A stretch of DNA of 64,000 nt. It comes from Skeletonema tropicum. Lineage: Eukaryota; Bacillariophyta; Thalassiosirophyceae; Thalassiosirales; Thalassiosiraceae. Location: the NCBI GenBank assembly GCA_037178625.1, contig CM074138.1:1798001-1862000 (forward strand). Reading direction: 5' to 3'. Within the stretch, counting starts at the first letter, position 1; each line of letters starts with the position of its first letter. Positions 33,856-45,246 of the stretch are shown piece after piece. The notes under the pieces were generated by a model that did not search any database, was not told where the DNA came from, and was given only the letters and a program-made list of their open reading frames with translations. Position numbers and translations under genes: made by a program.

Positions 33856-34072
33856 TGTCGAGGTACGATAGGTACTGACATAATAGTATTTATGTATCGA
33901 TCTCTTCACGTAGATATTCAGAAGAAGTGCGTAGGAAAGATCCACGTCGACAGCATCATCTCCATATCCATTAACAACCATGAAGAAGTCTAGTAGTAGT
34001 AACACTCACAATTATTAATATTGTCAATCGATCATAGACTCCCTCTAGAACTGAATTCAGCTTACCTGGTCA
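33856..34072. repeat. Solo LTR of the same retroelement family
   Basis: 217 bp in the same orientation as the LTRs at 21576 and 25059, with about five substitutions, two of them in the end sequence CTTACCTGGTCA. It is flanked by a perfect 5-bp target duplication, GATAC (33851-33855 and 34073-34077). A solo LTR with a duplication is the usual product of recombination between the two LTRs of an inserted element. Confidence 0.95.
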
Positions 34073-37000
34073 GATACATCTTGCACTCTGGCTGCGTCGA
34101 ATTCAAATAGACTATCTTTTCTTCTACTCAGCTGACAAACCTCCATAGATGATATTGTTGCCACACCCTTCAGTACAATACTTCTAAAGTCTCATTTGTC
34201 CGCCTCAGTTTCAGATTGATGACTTCACCGGCGGTTGCCTTTTATTGTTTGTTTGTCCTTCTAGTTCTGCTTATTCCTAATAGAAGATGGCTCAAGCGTA
34301 GATGCTTCGCCCAGAACAGAATGCCGCCTCTTAGCCTTCCCCGGTCATGATGCCATCTCATCACTACCTACATGATGGGCTATCAAATATCACTGTGCTG
34401 TAACCAATCCCAAGTGTATTGTTGTAATGCGTCCGTTCCCCCCTTCATTATTATTTGTGCTGTATTTGTTTCTCTGCATCTAGCCAGCCAATGGCCGTGA
34501 ATAAAGGCAACTCTGGATGGACCATATTGTCACCTTCCCTCGTGCAATCGAATAATATCGGTTTGTCGTGTTCTGTCGAAGACATTGTACCTATCTTCCC
34601 GGTTGCAAGACAACGCACTCGCTTCCTCAATAAAAAATTGTTACTTCATTCCAGAACCTACCACATCATGTGCAACAATCTCTCTATATTTGGCCTGCCA
34701 TGACAAAAGCTCCAACCACAACGCTTCTGTAGAGCATGTCTATTGTTTTGATGTCACCTATCACCATTTCAGTGCTGACATACCCACTTCATCCTTCCCA
34801 CCTAAAGTGCCTATTTTGTGATGTAATCATGGTGTCCGCGTAGGTGGGCCATGCCGACGGTTCTAGACGAATTGATCAGTAGCCGCATCATCCAATGTCG
34901 CCATATATCATAAATAGTGCCAGGTTGTCGAGTAATAGACAGTATTCAGGTCCCAAAGGTCATTGTTGCGTAGGGGGCCTATGCAGTTGTCGCTTTTTAT
35001 GTAAATAACGGTCACTTTTGTAGGAGGAAACCAAGAAATAACATCAGAGACCTTGGAGACAAAATTCCTTCACACCATAGGGCCATATGGGTCCCCTGAG
35101 GTGTCCGCCGCCGGTTTATGGTGGTGCCGACCTCCATTCCGCTCCATACCATCGCCGCCACCATCGCCATGGTTATTGTGTTCAAAGTGAACCGTTTTGA
35201 AAAGTGCTAGCAAAATGAGGGGGCCAAGTCGAGTTTAGTTTGATCGGGCTCCCCGCTCCCCTCCGATTCTGCTACGCAGATTTCTGACCCTGATAATATA
35301 TAGTACTTTACGGTCCGTCCATCGCCACAAATATTCCCCTTAGATCGATGTGTAGTGTGGTGGAAAGACAGGCATCTCAATGAAAAAAGCAACCGCCATC
35401 ACCACCGCACGCACGCACCGTTCAAAATTGTCAACTGTGCGTCGACCATGTCGCGACGCCACACAACATAATTGCTGCTTTCATCAAACAGCAACCAGCA
35501 TGAAGCAAGGTCAACACCTCCTCTATTCATCACAAACACAATCAACATATGCCGCCCGTAGCGTAGGAAAATTCGGGTAAATAACAATGTTATGTGTCTA
35601 TTTCATTTACCATCCAAAAAAGCCGTTACTCATCGAATCCGGAAACAATCCCGCACACACAGGAACCTCTTCTAGACGGTGGCATTTCGGTTGTTTATCA
35701 GCGCTCTGGCTGCAAAGGTCGCTATTATTGGTTAGCATCTCAGATATCACGATCCAAACTGCAACACCGCACCCTTCCAAACCCATCTCGCCGCAACTTC
35801 CAGCCATCACAACCATGCTATGCGCCTTCCAGCCATCACAACCATGCTATGCAGCCGCTACAATTCCTTCTTCACCAGCCTCCCCCCCCAACAATTTTAC
35901 AGCAATCACGCCTTCGATGATGTCGGTCCATCCTATTGTACGAAGTTTGAGCAAGAATCCGGGGGAAAAGGTAATATAAAAAAAAACTGATACATTTTTT
36001 TCTTTATTTTCCACATCAACTCACACCACTGTCATTTATTGCTCTTTCTCACCATACTTTCATTTCTTCTAATAGCTATTTATCACAATCTTATGAACCT
36101 ATCACCAACGTTGCTGATGCAGAGCGATTTGCTGGAAATCTGGAGAAATTATCTTTTTTCTATTTCGATGAAATAGATAGCCACCGTACTACTTCAATTT
36201 TGTCTCTACACTAGCCTATGTATATGAACGCCCTGTCAATGGCGATGTTCGCTAAGGCCAAGTTATGGACGGAAGACTGTCTGCTCTCGATAGGAAGTCA
36301 AGTTTGCTCGTTGCAATATTTTCATGATCTTGGTCGTCAATTGAAGGTGGTGATCTATGCTCATTTTCATCGTAATGGGTGGGAACCTTGTGGAAAGCTA
36401 TAGCTACATCCATGTTTGGTTGCTCTTCATTCTATGATGATTGTGTGTGTTGCACATCACTGCAATGGACGGAAGAATTTTCTACAATATACTCCACCTG
36501 CTTCCCTAGGATGAAGTTGACGGTTCCTTTAACAGCTTTATGCTTCAATTCAATTAACATCGGGTGGCTCAGTGTTCTGTTCCGTGCAAGGATGTTTGTT
36601 AAGGTCAAGCAACAATTGACGGAAGACTGTCTGCTCATGTAAGTGGAGTTGTTTTACCCCTTGCCCTACTTTAAACCTTTAAAGGTGAGTCCATTCCATG
36701 TAAACATATGACGATATTCTCAGAGTCAACCCTAAACTTTATTTTTACCACATTTATTTCATTTCATAGAACTAGCCTTCAGAATCATGATTCCAGATGG
36801 AATCACCCTCTCTTTTCAGGTCTGTGACCTCCCTTCTTGATTCCATTCAGAATCATGATTCCGATCACAGTTCCTGTGTTGTGCCTCTAAAGAGAGGTGT
36901 ATATATTTGCCAACCCAATTTGTTACATGGATTTATGCGCTATATACAGGTGCGGTCGAGAGGCCAGTGCCCATCACAGTTCCTGTGTTGTGCCTCTAAA

Positions 37001-37409
37001 GAGAGGTGTATATATTTGCCACTACCGATCCTATAATTTCCTTCTTTCCAATTGAAATAATGTTATAATAAAGTTGCGGTGTTGGATAATTATGTGCGTG
37101 TTTGTGTCAAAGACTGTGCATCAGGTAAATTCATTCATTTGTTATTATTGTTAATTTTATTATTGTTATTATATCACTAATAATATATCTTTCTTTATCT
37201 CCTACAGTATTAGTTGATTGATTGGGATGATACCAAATTTGCATGGCATCCACCTCGGCTGGATTGGAATTACGCCAAGCGGGATTGTGACCGCGCCGTC
37301 CGCCTTAGGCACCGGCATGAAGTCATGGAATGCATTCTAGTTAGAGGGTACCAAAATTACCAAATCCGGAAAACGAACTCCCTCCATTGTTGATCAATCA
37401 TATCCCACC
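34073..37409. other. 3.3-kb gene-free stretch with small duplications
   Basis: No gene is supported. Local duplications are visible: a 29-bp tandem pair at 35797-35854 (CTTCCAGCCATCACAACCAT…); a ~40-bp imperfect pair at 36244-36282 and 36589-36635 (sharing GACGGAAGACTGTCTGCTC); a 49-bp pair with period 109 at 36864-36912 and 36973-37021; and a palindromic AGAATCATGATTC at ~36780 and ~36848. These look like slippage and repair scars rather than a defined element. Confidence 0.55.
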
Positions 37410-38683
37410 ATGGCCGATGAGAGAGAGCTGCAGCTGCGAGAGAAGATTGCTTCCCAGATTGCTGCAATTTCTGAGCTTCCCTCACTAAAAAGTATAGTTG
37501 ATGAAACAGGCCTTATGTCGCCTGAGACCAAAGCAAGGGCGCAACTTATCAAAGAGCTGTCAGACAATGAAGAGCAACTAGAGCTACTACTCGAATCTAG
37601 GCGGGTGGAAGCTATTATAAGCCTTCAGGACGAGCTGCATCCTCCTGAAAACTCTTGCGATTGCCCCATATGTCTTGAAACAATCAAACACGTGAATAAC
37701 ACGAGAATGAAACGATTATATTGCTGCGGTGGTTGGATATGTTGTAATCAGTGCTCCACGGAGCGCTGGGCCAACCTCAAGAAAGAAGGATTTGATACGA
37801 TGCTTCGTGACAAATGCCCTCTTTGTCGAGAGAAGATGCCTCGTGACGAAAAGAGAGCCGGAGCCATTGTCTTAGAGCATTCAAAAAAGGGTAAGGTATG
37901 GGCGCAGGTCCAAATTGCGATGTGGGGCCTGAATAGAAGGCGTGCGAAAGATTACGGCCTTTCATTCGATGAAGAGAAGTGGTGGAAATTGATAGAGCAA
38001 GCCGCAGATCAAGGTGATTCAGATGCGTTATGTATGATGTCGATGCATGTTGCTGAAGAAATGAACAAAATGCATTATTTGAAAAGGGCTGCAGATCTTG
38101 GAATCCCACAGGCACAACTCAATCTGGCTGTGGTTTACGATATGAACAGTGAGAATGAGAAAAATCTTCATTACATCACACTTGCAGCAAGTCAAGTCAA
38201 GGCAATTCTCCATCGTGCAGTTTATTGGGAAAAATGTTTGTACAAAATGTATGCGGTCTTACAACATCTTTCTTCCTTGCGAAACATTATACTGGAAAGA
38301 ATTTGAAATGCGATGATTCCGTCTGCAACTTTTCAATTGCTTCATACTTCTTAGAACAGGAGCGTTACGAAGGGATTTTGAACATTCCTGGGCATAGCCC
38401 CATCCCAACGTTTCTGTTCTGGGGACGCAAAGCGTTAGAGGGAAATTTGCCAGTACAAATGAAAGATTATTTGATCAAGTGCATATCAAACGTAGAGGAT
38501 CTGGCAAGGATTCGCTGCGCAAACTGCAGGAAGGAGGCAGGATGCTCTTCATTCAAGCGATGTATGGGGTGTTTAGGAGCTTGGTACTGTGGAAAGGAAT
38601 GCCAAGTCCAACACTGGAAGGCTGGACACAAGATAGATTGTGTCAGTCAAGAGGAAATTGCCATATCCGTCAAGAAGAAATGA
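37410..38683 (+). pseudogene. RING-Sel1-MYND protein gene, 5-bp frameshift
   Basis: Frame 1 runs from 37410 and encodes a coiled coil, a RING-type finger (CDCPICLE…CCGGWICCNQC…CPLCREKM, ~88-151) and Sel1 repeats (AADQGDSDALCMMSMHVAEE; AADLGIPQAQLNLAVVYDM). At 38191-38200 the bases GTCAA occur twice in a row, and after them the frame ends at 38306 with unrelated residues. Counting GTCAA once restores the Sel1 pattern …LAASQGNSPSC… and leads into the frame ending at 38683. That frame carries a C-terminal MYND finger (CANC…CMGC…YCGKEC…H…C). The whole would be 422 residues. The domain set suggests a ubiquitin-ligase scaffold of a family common in diatoms. The lesion may be recent, allelic or a sequence error. 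Confidence 0.8.
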
Positions 38684-39122
38684 AGACTCATTCAAATTCA
38701 TACATAAGAAAATCGATAATGATTACTATATACTAAATAATAATGCATGCCGGTTGCAATAAGTACTGTTCTCTTACCTTTTTATCTCAAGTAGCAAGTA
38801 CTTAGCTGCGAGGTCAACAAGAAGAAGAGGTACATATTACTTCAATTGAAACTGCACCTGCACCAATCGAGATCATGTTGCATGTTGGAATCAAGCTGCA
38901 AGCGAGCCCTTACAAGGCAGCACACAAGGCACAAGCAACTACCTCTTTCTTCTCGGAGGAGCTTGAGCCTTGCCTTGCCAAGTTTGGGCGCGCGCGCGCG
39001 CGCCCGTAACCTCGCGTAATATCACTCACGTGCGTAGCAAATAAGCCTAAGAAAACTACACAAAAAATAGACACTTCTTGAAAATCGAAACAAGCGCACT
39101 ACATATCATTATCATCATCACC
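38684..39122. other. Intergenic with alternating CG palindrome
   Basis: At 38986-39005 there is a perfect 20-bp palindrome, GGG, seven CG units, then CCC, ~118 bp upstream of the PRP38 start. Alternating CG tracts can adopt Z-DNA. A promoter role is only a guess. No gene seen. Confidence 0.6.
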
Positions 39123-40211
39123 ATGGCCAACGTTACCGATCCCCTAGCCCGCACAGTCCACGGCAAAGACCCTCAAAACCTAATCGAATACATCACCCGT
39201 CAAAAAATCTACGATTCCATCTACTGGAAAGAAGAATGCTTCGGTCTCTCCGCATCCGACGTGGCCACCAAGGCCGTTGACCTCAAAGCCCTCGGTGGCT
39301 CGTATGGTGCCAACAACAAACCAACACGATTTTTATGTCTCACTTTAAAGTTGTTGCAGATTCAACCAGAAGAGGGGATAGTGGAGGAGTTTTTAATGAA
39401 TGAAGATTTCAAATATGTGAGAGCACTTGGAGCGTTTTATTTACGGTTGACTGGACGACCGGCCGAGATATATGAGCAGATTGAACCCATGTACAATGAT
39501 TTTCGAAAGTTACGATTTCGCACTCCGACGGGGTGGAAGATTACACACTTAGATGAATTTGCGGATGAGTTGTTGACATCGGATCGATATTGTGGGATTG
39601 CGTTGCCTCATTTACCCAAGAGAGATGTGTTGGTTTCGGCGGGATATTTGGATGGAGAGCGGAGGAGTGCGTTTACTCCATTAATTGAAGAGCAATATGG
39701 TGGTGATGCAGAGAGGCTGTTGGAGAAATTGGCAGAGAATGGAAATGCTGCGGCTGTAGTGGCATTGAGTGAGAGGAAGAAACGGAAGAGGGAGGTAGAA
39801 GAGAAAGAAAGAAGTTTTAGGGAGCAGGTTATGGGTAGGGGGAGAGAACCATTTAGAGATGGACGGAGGCATGAAAATACTGATTCTGATAGATATTCTA
39901 GGCCTCATGGAGATGATAGGTTAAAGGGTGTAAGTGATGGAGATAGGTATAGCCGAGATGGAGATGGAAGAATTACTGACAGAGATGAAAGATTTCAAAG
40001 CAGCGGCAGTACGAACAAGAAAAAGAAAGAAAAGAAGGACAAGAAGTACGGATCGTTATTCAAGAAAAGTGGCACCAAGTCCGAAGAAGAGCAGTCTAAA
40101 GGCAAAGGTAGCAAATCAGATGAAGGTGGGGACGGTAATGAGGCTGAAGGTATCGACTACTGGAATGCTGAGCGTGCCAAGCTTGGTTTGAAGCCACTGA
40201 AAGAGGACTGA
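39123..40211 (+). CDS. PRP38: PRP38 pre-mRNA splicing factor
   Basis: A 362-residue protein. The start at 39123 (ACCATGGCC context) is preferred over an in-frame upstream codon at 39078, because the family begins close to this ATG (MANVTDPLARTVHGKDPQNL). Residues ~8-180 are the PRP38 domain (IYDSIYWKEECFGLSA…LGGSYGANNKPTRFLCLTLK…YVRALGAFYLRLTG…YNDFRKLRFR…DELLTSDRYCGIALP). The C-terminal half is rich in charged Arg/Asp/Lys residues (RDGRRHEN…KKKKEKKDKK), as in metazoan PRP38A. PRP38 enters the spliceosome with the U4/U6.U5 tri-snRNP and is needed for activation of the B complex. Nuclear. No intron. Confidence 0.95.
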   Translation: MANVTDPLARTVHGKDPQNLIEYITRQKIYDSIYWKEECFGLSASDVATKAVDLKALGGSYGANNKPTRFLCLTLKLLQIQPEEGIVEEFLMNEDFKYVRALGAFYLRLTGRPAEIYEQIEPMYNDFRKLRFRTPTGWKITHLDEFADELLTSDRYCGIALPHLPKRDVLVSAGYLDGERRSAFTPLIEEQYGGDAERLLEKLAENGNAAAVVALSERKKRKREVEEKERSFREQVMGRGREPFRDGRRHENTDSDRYSRPHGDDRLKGVSDGDRYSRDGDGRITDRDERFQSSGSTNKKKKEKKDKKYGSLFKKSGTKSEEEQSKGKGSKSDEGGDGNEAEGIDYWNAERAKLGLKPLKED

Positions 40212-40519
40212 CATATGATGTATGAGATGCCGGCCATCGCTGCTTTGACATCAATATTCTATTGCAACCAATCTGTTCATTTAAATCTACATACTTACAA
40301 CTCTTACTATCACAACTACCATCTATCTTACAATATCGTTGTCATGTGGAATTTTTACCACTTCGATACATTAACGATGTTGAGATGGCACACATCTTAA
40401 AACGGTAGAGCTCTCAAGATATTGTACACTATCCTTCAATTAGCTCACACAATTATTACTCAAGAATAATAAAACGTTTGTTATGCAGAAGCGTCTATTA
40501 TATATTTTTTACATCGTAT

Positions 40520-41965
40520 TTAATAACGGTAAGTGAGGGGCTTGTAAGGACCAGCAACTGGGATACCAACATATTCAGATTGCTCAGCAGTCAAAGTAGT
40601 AAGCTTGGCACCCAAAGACTTGAGGTGAAGACGAGCAACCTTCTCATCCAACTCCTTAGGAAGGACGTAAACCTTTCCGGTCTCGTACTTTCCAGAGTCC
40701 TTCTCAGTCCAGAGCTCGATTTGGGCGAGGGCCTGGTTGGTGAAGGAGCAAGACATAACGAATGAAGGGTGACCGGTGGCACATCCCAAGTTAAGAAGAC
40801 GTCCCTCAGCAAGAACAATAACTCCATTTCCGCTCTCGAAAACGAAACGATCAACCTGGGGCTTGATGTTGATACGCTTAGTGACCTTCATCAAACCAGC
40901 CATATCAATTTCGTTATCGAAGTGACCAATGTTTCCAACAATAGCGTTGTTCTTCATCTTGCTCATGGTGTCGGCCATAAGAATTCCCTTGTTTCCGGTG
41001 GTGGTGATGAAAATATCAGCGGTGTCAACAACATCCTCAAGAGTGCAGACGGTGTATCCCTCCATACAAGCCTGAAGAGCACAGATGGGGTCAATCTCAG
41101 TGACGTAAACGACACATCCATTGGCACGCATGGCGGCGGCACATCCCTTACCAACATCTCCATATCCGCAGATGACAGCCTTCTTTCCGGCCATCATAAC
41201 ATCGGTGGCACGCATGATACCATCGGGGAGTGAGTGCTTGCATCCGTAAAGGTTGTCGAATTTGGACTTGGTCACACTATCGTTAACATTGATGGCGGGG
41301 AAGAGAAGTGATCCCTGCTTCTCCATGATGTAAAGACGGTGGACACCGGTGGTGGTCTCCTCGGAGACTCCCTTACAGCGGGCAGCAATCTTGTTCCACT
41401 TATCGGTCTCTCCGCTCTCGAGAAGACGCTTGATGATGGTGAGAACAATCTGGAACTCCTCGTTGTCAGTGGAGGTGGGGTCGGGGAGAGTTCCATCCTT
41501 GAGGAAGGCATCCTCGGCCTTCTTACCCTCGTGGATCAAAAGAGTCATATCTCCACCGTCATCAACGATGATGTCACATCCGTGACCCTTGCCATCATCC
41601 TCAGGCCAGGTGAGGGCCTGGAGGGTGCACTCCCAGTACTCCTCAAGAGTCTCTCCCTTCCATGCGAAGACGGCGGCACTTCCATCACGAGCAATGGCAG
41701 CGGCGGCGTGATCCTGGGTGGAGAAAATGTTGCATGAGCACCAACGGATGTCAGCTCCCATCTTCTTCAAAGTCTCGATGAGGACAGCGGTCTGGATGGT
41801 CATGTGAAGGGATCCAGAAACACGTGCTCCGGCAAGGGGTTGACGCTCCTTGTTCTCTTCAACGCAGTTCATGAGACCAGGCATCTCAATCTCAGCAATT
41901 TCGATTTCCTTGCGACCGTAGTCGGCGAGGGAGATATCAGCTACTTTGTAATCACCGGTGGACAT
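40520..41965 (-). CDS. AHCY: S-adenosylhomocysteinase
   Basis: A 481-residue enzyme that splits S-adenosylhomocysteine into adenosine and homocysteine, relieving product inhibition of methyltransferases. It begins [20 protein letters not shown] and ends YKPLTYRY, both family hallmarks. The NAD-binding loop GYGDVGKG is at 267-274. The ~40-residue insert around 150-190 ([13 protein letters not shown]…) is shared with plant and many bacterial enzymes and absent from the animal form. The codons are strongly biased to C/G-ending choices compared with neighbouring genes, which fits high expression. It is convergent with PRP38. Cytosolic; no targeting sequence seen. Confidence 0.98.
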   Translation of the reverse strand: MSTGDYKVADISLADYGRKEIEIAEIEMPGLMNCVEENKERQPLAGARVSGSLHMTIQTAVLIETLKKMGADIRWCSCNIFSTQDHAAAAIARDGSAAVFAWKGETLEEYWECTLQALTWPEDDGKGHGCDIIVDDGGDMTLLIHEGKKAEDAFLKDGTLPDPTSTDNEEFQIVLTIIKRLLESGETDKWNKIAARCKGVSEETTTGVHRLYIMEKQGSLLFPAINVNDSVTKSKFDNLYGCKHSLPDGIMRATDVMMAGKKAVICGYGDVGKGCAAAMRANGCVVYVTEIDPICALQACMEGYTVCTLEDVVDTADIFITTTGNKGILMADTMSKMKNNAIVGNIGHFDNEIDMAGLMKVTKRINIKPQVDRFVFESGNGVIVLAEGRLLNLGCATGHPSFVMSCSFTNQALAQIELWTEKDSGKYETGKVYVLPKELDEKVARLHLKSLGAKLTTLTAEQSEYVGIPVAGPYKPLTYRY

Positions 41966-42397
41966 GGTTGGAATTTAATGTACTGTATTGAAGAGGATGT
42001 GAAAATCTATTGCAAACAAAGATTATGAGAGGCTGGTGTGTGCATCTTTGGTGGAGAGGAGATTTTTGCAACAACAAAAAGTCATTGGATCTGAGTGAGT
42101 ACATACTGATTCCAACGCAAGTGGAATGCACGTGACAAAATTAATTGGGAGTCTCCCTCAACGAAAAATCGCGGGGAGCTTGATTGACGTACTACGTAAG
42201 TGGAGCATTCTACGTGTAACCTCATGTACTTGTATCTATGGTACAATACCACTACTTACGTGTTTTGTGTAGATTCACATGTTTGATGTGAGTCACCATG
42301 CCATGCCATGGGCATGGAGTTGCGCTTGTTGGGTACGGAAATGCAATAGCAATACAATAGCAATAGCAGTAAGGCCCCATCCACAAGGATAAGTCCA
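41966..42397. other. Intergenic between divergent genes
   Basis: Probably holds the promoters of S-adenosylhomocysteinase and the small plastid protein. CAATAG(C/CAATAG) repeats at ~42342-42368. No gene seen. Confidence 0.5.
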
Positions 42398-42964
42398 ATG
42401 ATGAACCTCCTTACATATCTTCTCTTCATCTTCGCCGCTGCAGAAAGCACGTTAGGTTTCACGTCAATCTCCTTCACCAACACACTTAGAAGATGCCCTT
42501 CTTTCCTACGCAGTGGAAGTGATGACGGGGTAATTTCCATTGATGTATCTGATCTTGGGCTTACGATTTCGGATCTAGAAAAGAAGATACCGACTCAAAA
42601 CTTTTCTCTCGAGAGCAGTGGTTATCAATCTACCTCCCGCCTTCCAGAAGTGGATGACGAAGGATGCTATTGGGTTGAAAATCCAGAGGATATGGATGTT
42701 ACATTACGTATTCCTGGATTGAGAGGACAGCCTGCCGAAGCGCTAAATGTATTGTTCAGTACGACCACAGTCAGTATCACGGCGTTTGGTAGAATTGTAT
42801 GGAGTGCAATCCAAAGAGGGATTTCGGACACCAGTGATTGTACATTTTTGACCTTGGATGGAGAGGACGGAGTGCCAATCGTACAACTCAATATCCGTAA
42901 GAGAGACTTGGATGAACGATGGGGTGGATTTATTCTTCAGGTTGGTGAAGATAGTATTTTATGA
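42398..42964 (+). CDS. Plastid-targeted small protein, CS/HSP20-like fold possible
   Basis: A 188-residue protein. It opens with a signal peptide (NLLTYLLFIFAAAESTLGF) followed directly by FTSISFTNTLRRCPSFLR, a Ser/Arg-rich stretch with Phe at the cleavage site, which fits diatom plastid import. The mature part (…DMDVTLRIPGLRGQPAEAL…LNIRKRDLDERWGGFIL) has a beta-rich pattern that recalls CS/p23 or small-heat-shock domains, but the match is only by eye. There is a second ATG one codon downstream. No intron. Function unknown. Confidence 0.7.
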   Translation: MMNLLTYLLFIFAAAESTLGFTSISFTNTLRRCPSFLRSGSDDGVISIDVSDLGLTISDLEKKIPTQNFSLESSGYQSTSRLPEVDDEGCYWVENPEDMDVTLRIPGLRGQPAEALNVLFSTTTVSITAFGRIVWSAIQRGISDTSDCTFLTLDGEDGVPIVQLNIRKRDLDERWGGFILQVGEDSIL

Positions 42965-43058
42965 TTTTCTCGGCACACAGAAGTGAAAATGAAAATAAAC
43001 AATCCGCTTCGTTTCATTAGGTGTTCATGCATGTGCTACTTGCTTTCTTAGTTGTTCT

Positions 43059-44912
43059 CTATTTCCAAAACGGCTTACCTTTCTTGTCAATGAAGGGTGA
43101 ATCATTGCACGGTATCTTGCTTGGCTTGTCTCTGTAATGGCATTTTATCACAGGTTCAGCTAAACAGCAACGGTCGGACAGTGTAACAGTGGTCTCGCCT
43201 CCAACGATTTCATCGTAGTGCTTGCCAGCACATATTTCTCTAGCGAACCACTGTCCCATCTGCTGGAAGAATTTAATTTTGTTCCCTTTGTTCTCTGTCC
43301 AACTCATGTGAAATATGTACGTGTCCTTCGACTCACCCGTCATGATTCTCTTCATCCCAGAACGTTCACGATGAAAAAGCCAACCTCCCGGAAACAGATC
43401 CGTCTCTTTTTCAAATACCTTCACTTTCAACCCCATCAATGAATTGTATTCTGATAGCAGTACGGACAGCACCGCTTGGTGGGAGTACCAAGCATTCAAC
43501 AAGTCGCCGCTGTACAACAAATGTCGGAATAAATGCTTTGTTTTAGGATTGGCACGAACAAAGTAAAATCCAGAGTTTGCCGACCAGGGAGCATACCGTT
43601 CCTGCCGACTGCCATCGTCTTGGAAATATACATCAAACGGTGGCAGGGACTTGTTCATGAAATAGTCCAACGGATTTCGATACCAAACAATATCAACATC
43701 CATGAACAGCACGTCAAATCCCAACTCATTTACCAACTGGACACATACAATCTTTGCAAACATTACTTTTGTAAAGGTCACATCACCGTAAACTCCTGCT
43801 TCTTTTTTCGGAATAGATGCCATGAGCTTTTCTTCGTAGAATGTTGTCAAGCCTAGACCTTCTGCCAATTCCTTCGTCTCCACATCTGTTGGGAAAAGCA
43901 ACACATTTGACAAATCAAACCCCTTTGCCCGAGAGGAACATACGAAATTCATCAGCAGCTCCGATTGACCATGATTGCAAGTCATTACCACTATCTGCTT
44001 CGAATTCATTTTCGTCAACACAGACAACAATCTTGACTTTATCCCCTCAACCTCATTCAGATACGTTTTCAACGACTTTTGATGTGTAGCAACCTCATAA
44101 CGATCCGGAGCCTTAAATTCTTCTCTCCCCACACTCGTATGACCTCTCGATGTCAACCTCAACGGTTCATCTTTCTTCAACCCTCCATAATTTTCGGCAC
44201 GCCTCATCCATCGTTGTATATGATAGGACTGATATTGTCCACCGATCAAGGCGAAGCATTGACCCATCCCTCCCGGAATATCTGTAAATACAACATTCAT
44301 TGAATCACAATTCTCTGTTGCAATAGATGCATTTGTGAATGGTAATGACGAATATCCATTCAAATTAGCTGCTGCTTTCAATGACTTGTCATTTGGCAAT
44401 GCCTTTGCGTTATTGTACAGTATGAGAGCCTCTTTCCCTTTCGAACGAGGGTTGGGAGGCACGCCAAACTCGAAATGTGACATGATGTCATCTTTGGAGA
44501 CGCGGATTAGACCGTTGGCAAAATTATTGAGTGGTCTGGAAAATAGTCTGTGTTCATTGCTGCCCTGATTTTTTTGTTGAGGTTGAGAAGCAGTACTACA
44601 CTTGTGCTTGTCGCATAATTCTTGTAGCATGAATGGTGTTGTCAGCAATTTCACCTTTTCATCTGCCAATCTAGTAACCCTTCGTTGTATTTCTTTGTCA
44701 TCTATCTGATTAGTGTTGCAATTGATGTTGTTGGCGTCTAATTTGTGATCATTGTTTTGTCCACCAGATGCAGATATGCCCGCGAACGCACCGATGTAGA
44801 AACTGGAGCAAGACGAGCATATTACTATCAAGATCCATGTTGTGGTTTTGAATAGGGCTCCTCCAGATGACGACTTCTTGTGGGATGAACGTTGCATTTG
44901 TTGCACTGACAT
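43059..44912 (-). CDS. Golgi type II glycosyltransferase (Nucleotid_trans family)
   Basis: A 617-residue protein with a short cytosolic N-terminus, one membrane anchor (~24-46, TTTWILIVICSSCSSFYIGA) and a lumenal catalytic part. Residues ~300-540 match the nucleotide-diphospho-sugar transferase family (PF03407) that includes plant RRA/XEG-type arabinosyl- and xylosyltransferases. Visible marks are KQIVVMTCNHGQSEL, the metal-binding DxD in FMDVDIVWYRNP (D405, D407), FDVYFQDDG, NSGFYFVRAN and DLFPGGWLFHR. It probably adds a sugar to proteins or polysaccharides in the secretory route; donor and acceptor cannot be told. A Cys-rich C-terminus (CCLAEPVIKCHYRD) may form disulfides. No intron. Confidence 0.9.
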   Translation of the reverse strand: MSVQQMQRSSHKKSSSGGALFKTTTWILIVICSSCSSFYIGAFAGISASGGQNNDHKLDANNINCNTNQIDDKEIQRRVTRLADEKVKLLTTPFMLQELCDKHKCSTASQPQQKNQGSNEHRLFSRPLNNFANGLIRVSKDDIMSHFEFGVPPNPRSKGKEALILYNNAKALPNDKSLKAAANLNGYSSLPFTNASIATENCDSMNVVFTDIPGGMGQCFALIGGQYQSYHIQRWMRRAENYGGLKKDEPLRLTSRGHTSVGREEFKAPDRYEVATHQKSLKTYLNEVEGIKSRLLSVLTKMNSKQIVVMTCNHGQSELLMNFVCSSRAKGFDLSNVLLFPTDVETKELAEGLGLTTFYEEKLMASIPKKEAGVYGDVTFTKVMFAKIVCVQLVNELGFDVLFMDVDIVWYRNPLDYFMNKSLPPFDVYFQDDGSRQERYAPWSANSGFYFVRANPKTKHLFRHLLYSGDLLNAWYSHQAVLSVLLSEYNSLMGLKVKVFEKETDLFPGGWLFHRERSGMKRIMTGESKDTYIFHMSWTENKGNKIKFFQQMGQWFAREICAGKHYDEIVGGETTVTLSDRCCLAEPVIKCHYRDKPSKIPCNDSPFIDKKGKPFWK

Positions 44913-45246
44913 TATTTATTTGTTGTCTACTAGTGGAGGAGGTTGTCTCGATCAGCCCATGCGATAGTCATCATTGCTGTGGTTTATGTTTGTACTCTGG
45001 CTTTTTTTCGCCCCCTTTTTCTGGTATAGCAGAGGGACAACGTACCTCTAGAGTAGGAATTAGTACTGAAATTGGGGCGAGAGGAACAAATCTTTTGACA
45101 GCGCAAGCAAGAGTTCGCGATGATATCCTTCGATTACATCAATCATAAGTGCGTGCTCTGTGCTTTGTGCTCCTCGACCATCTATGATTAGATACTCTGA
45201 GATAAGAAGTTGCAGCATCATTCTCGACGGCATCATCAATAACATC
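44913..45246. other. Intergenic between divergent genes
   Basis: A 93-codon ORF (44867-45148, +) overlaps the start of the glycosyltransferase on the other strand and is not credited. An in-frame ATG at 45160 upstream of the next gene is less likely as its start. Confidence 0.5.

Noticed and set aside
44867..45148. 93-codon ORF with hydrophobic start
   Set aside because: Overlaps the first codons of the glycosyltransferase on the other strand and lies in the promoter region between two divergent genes.
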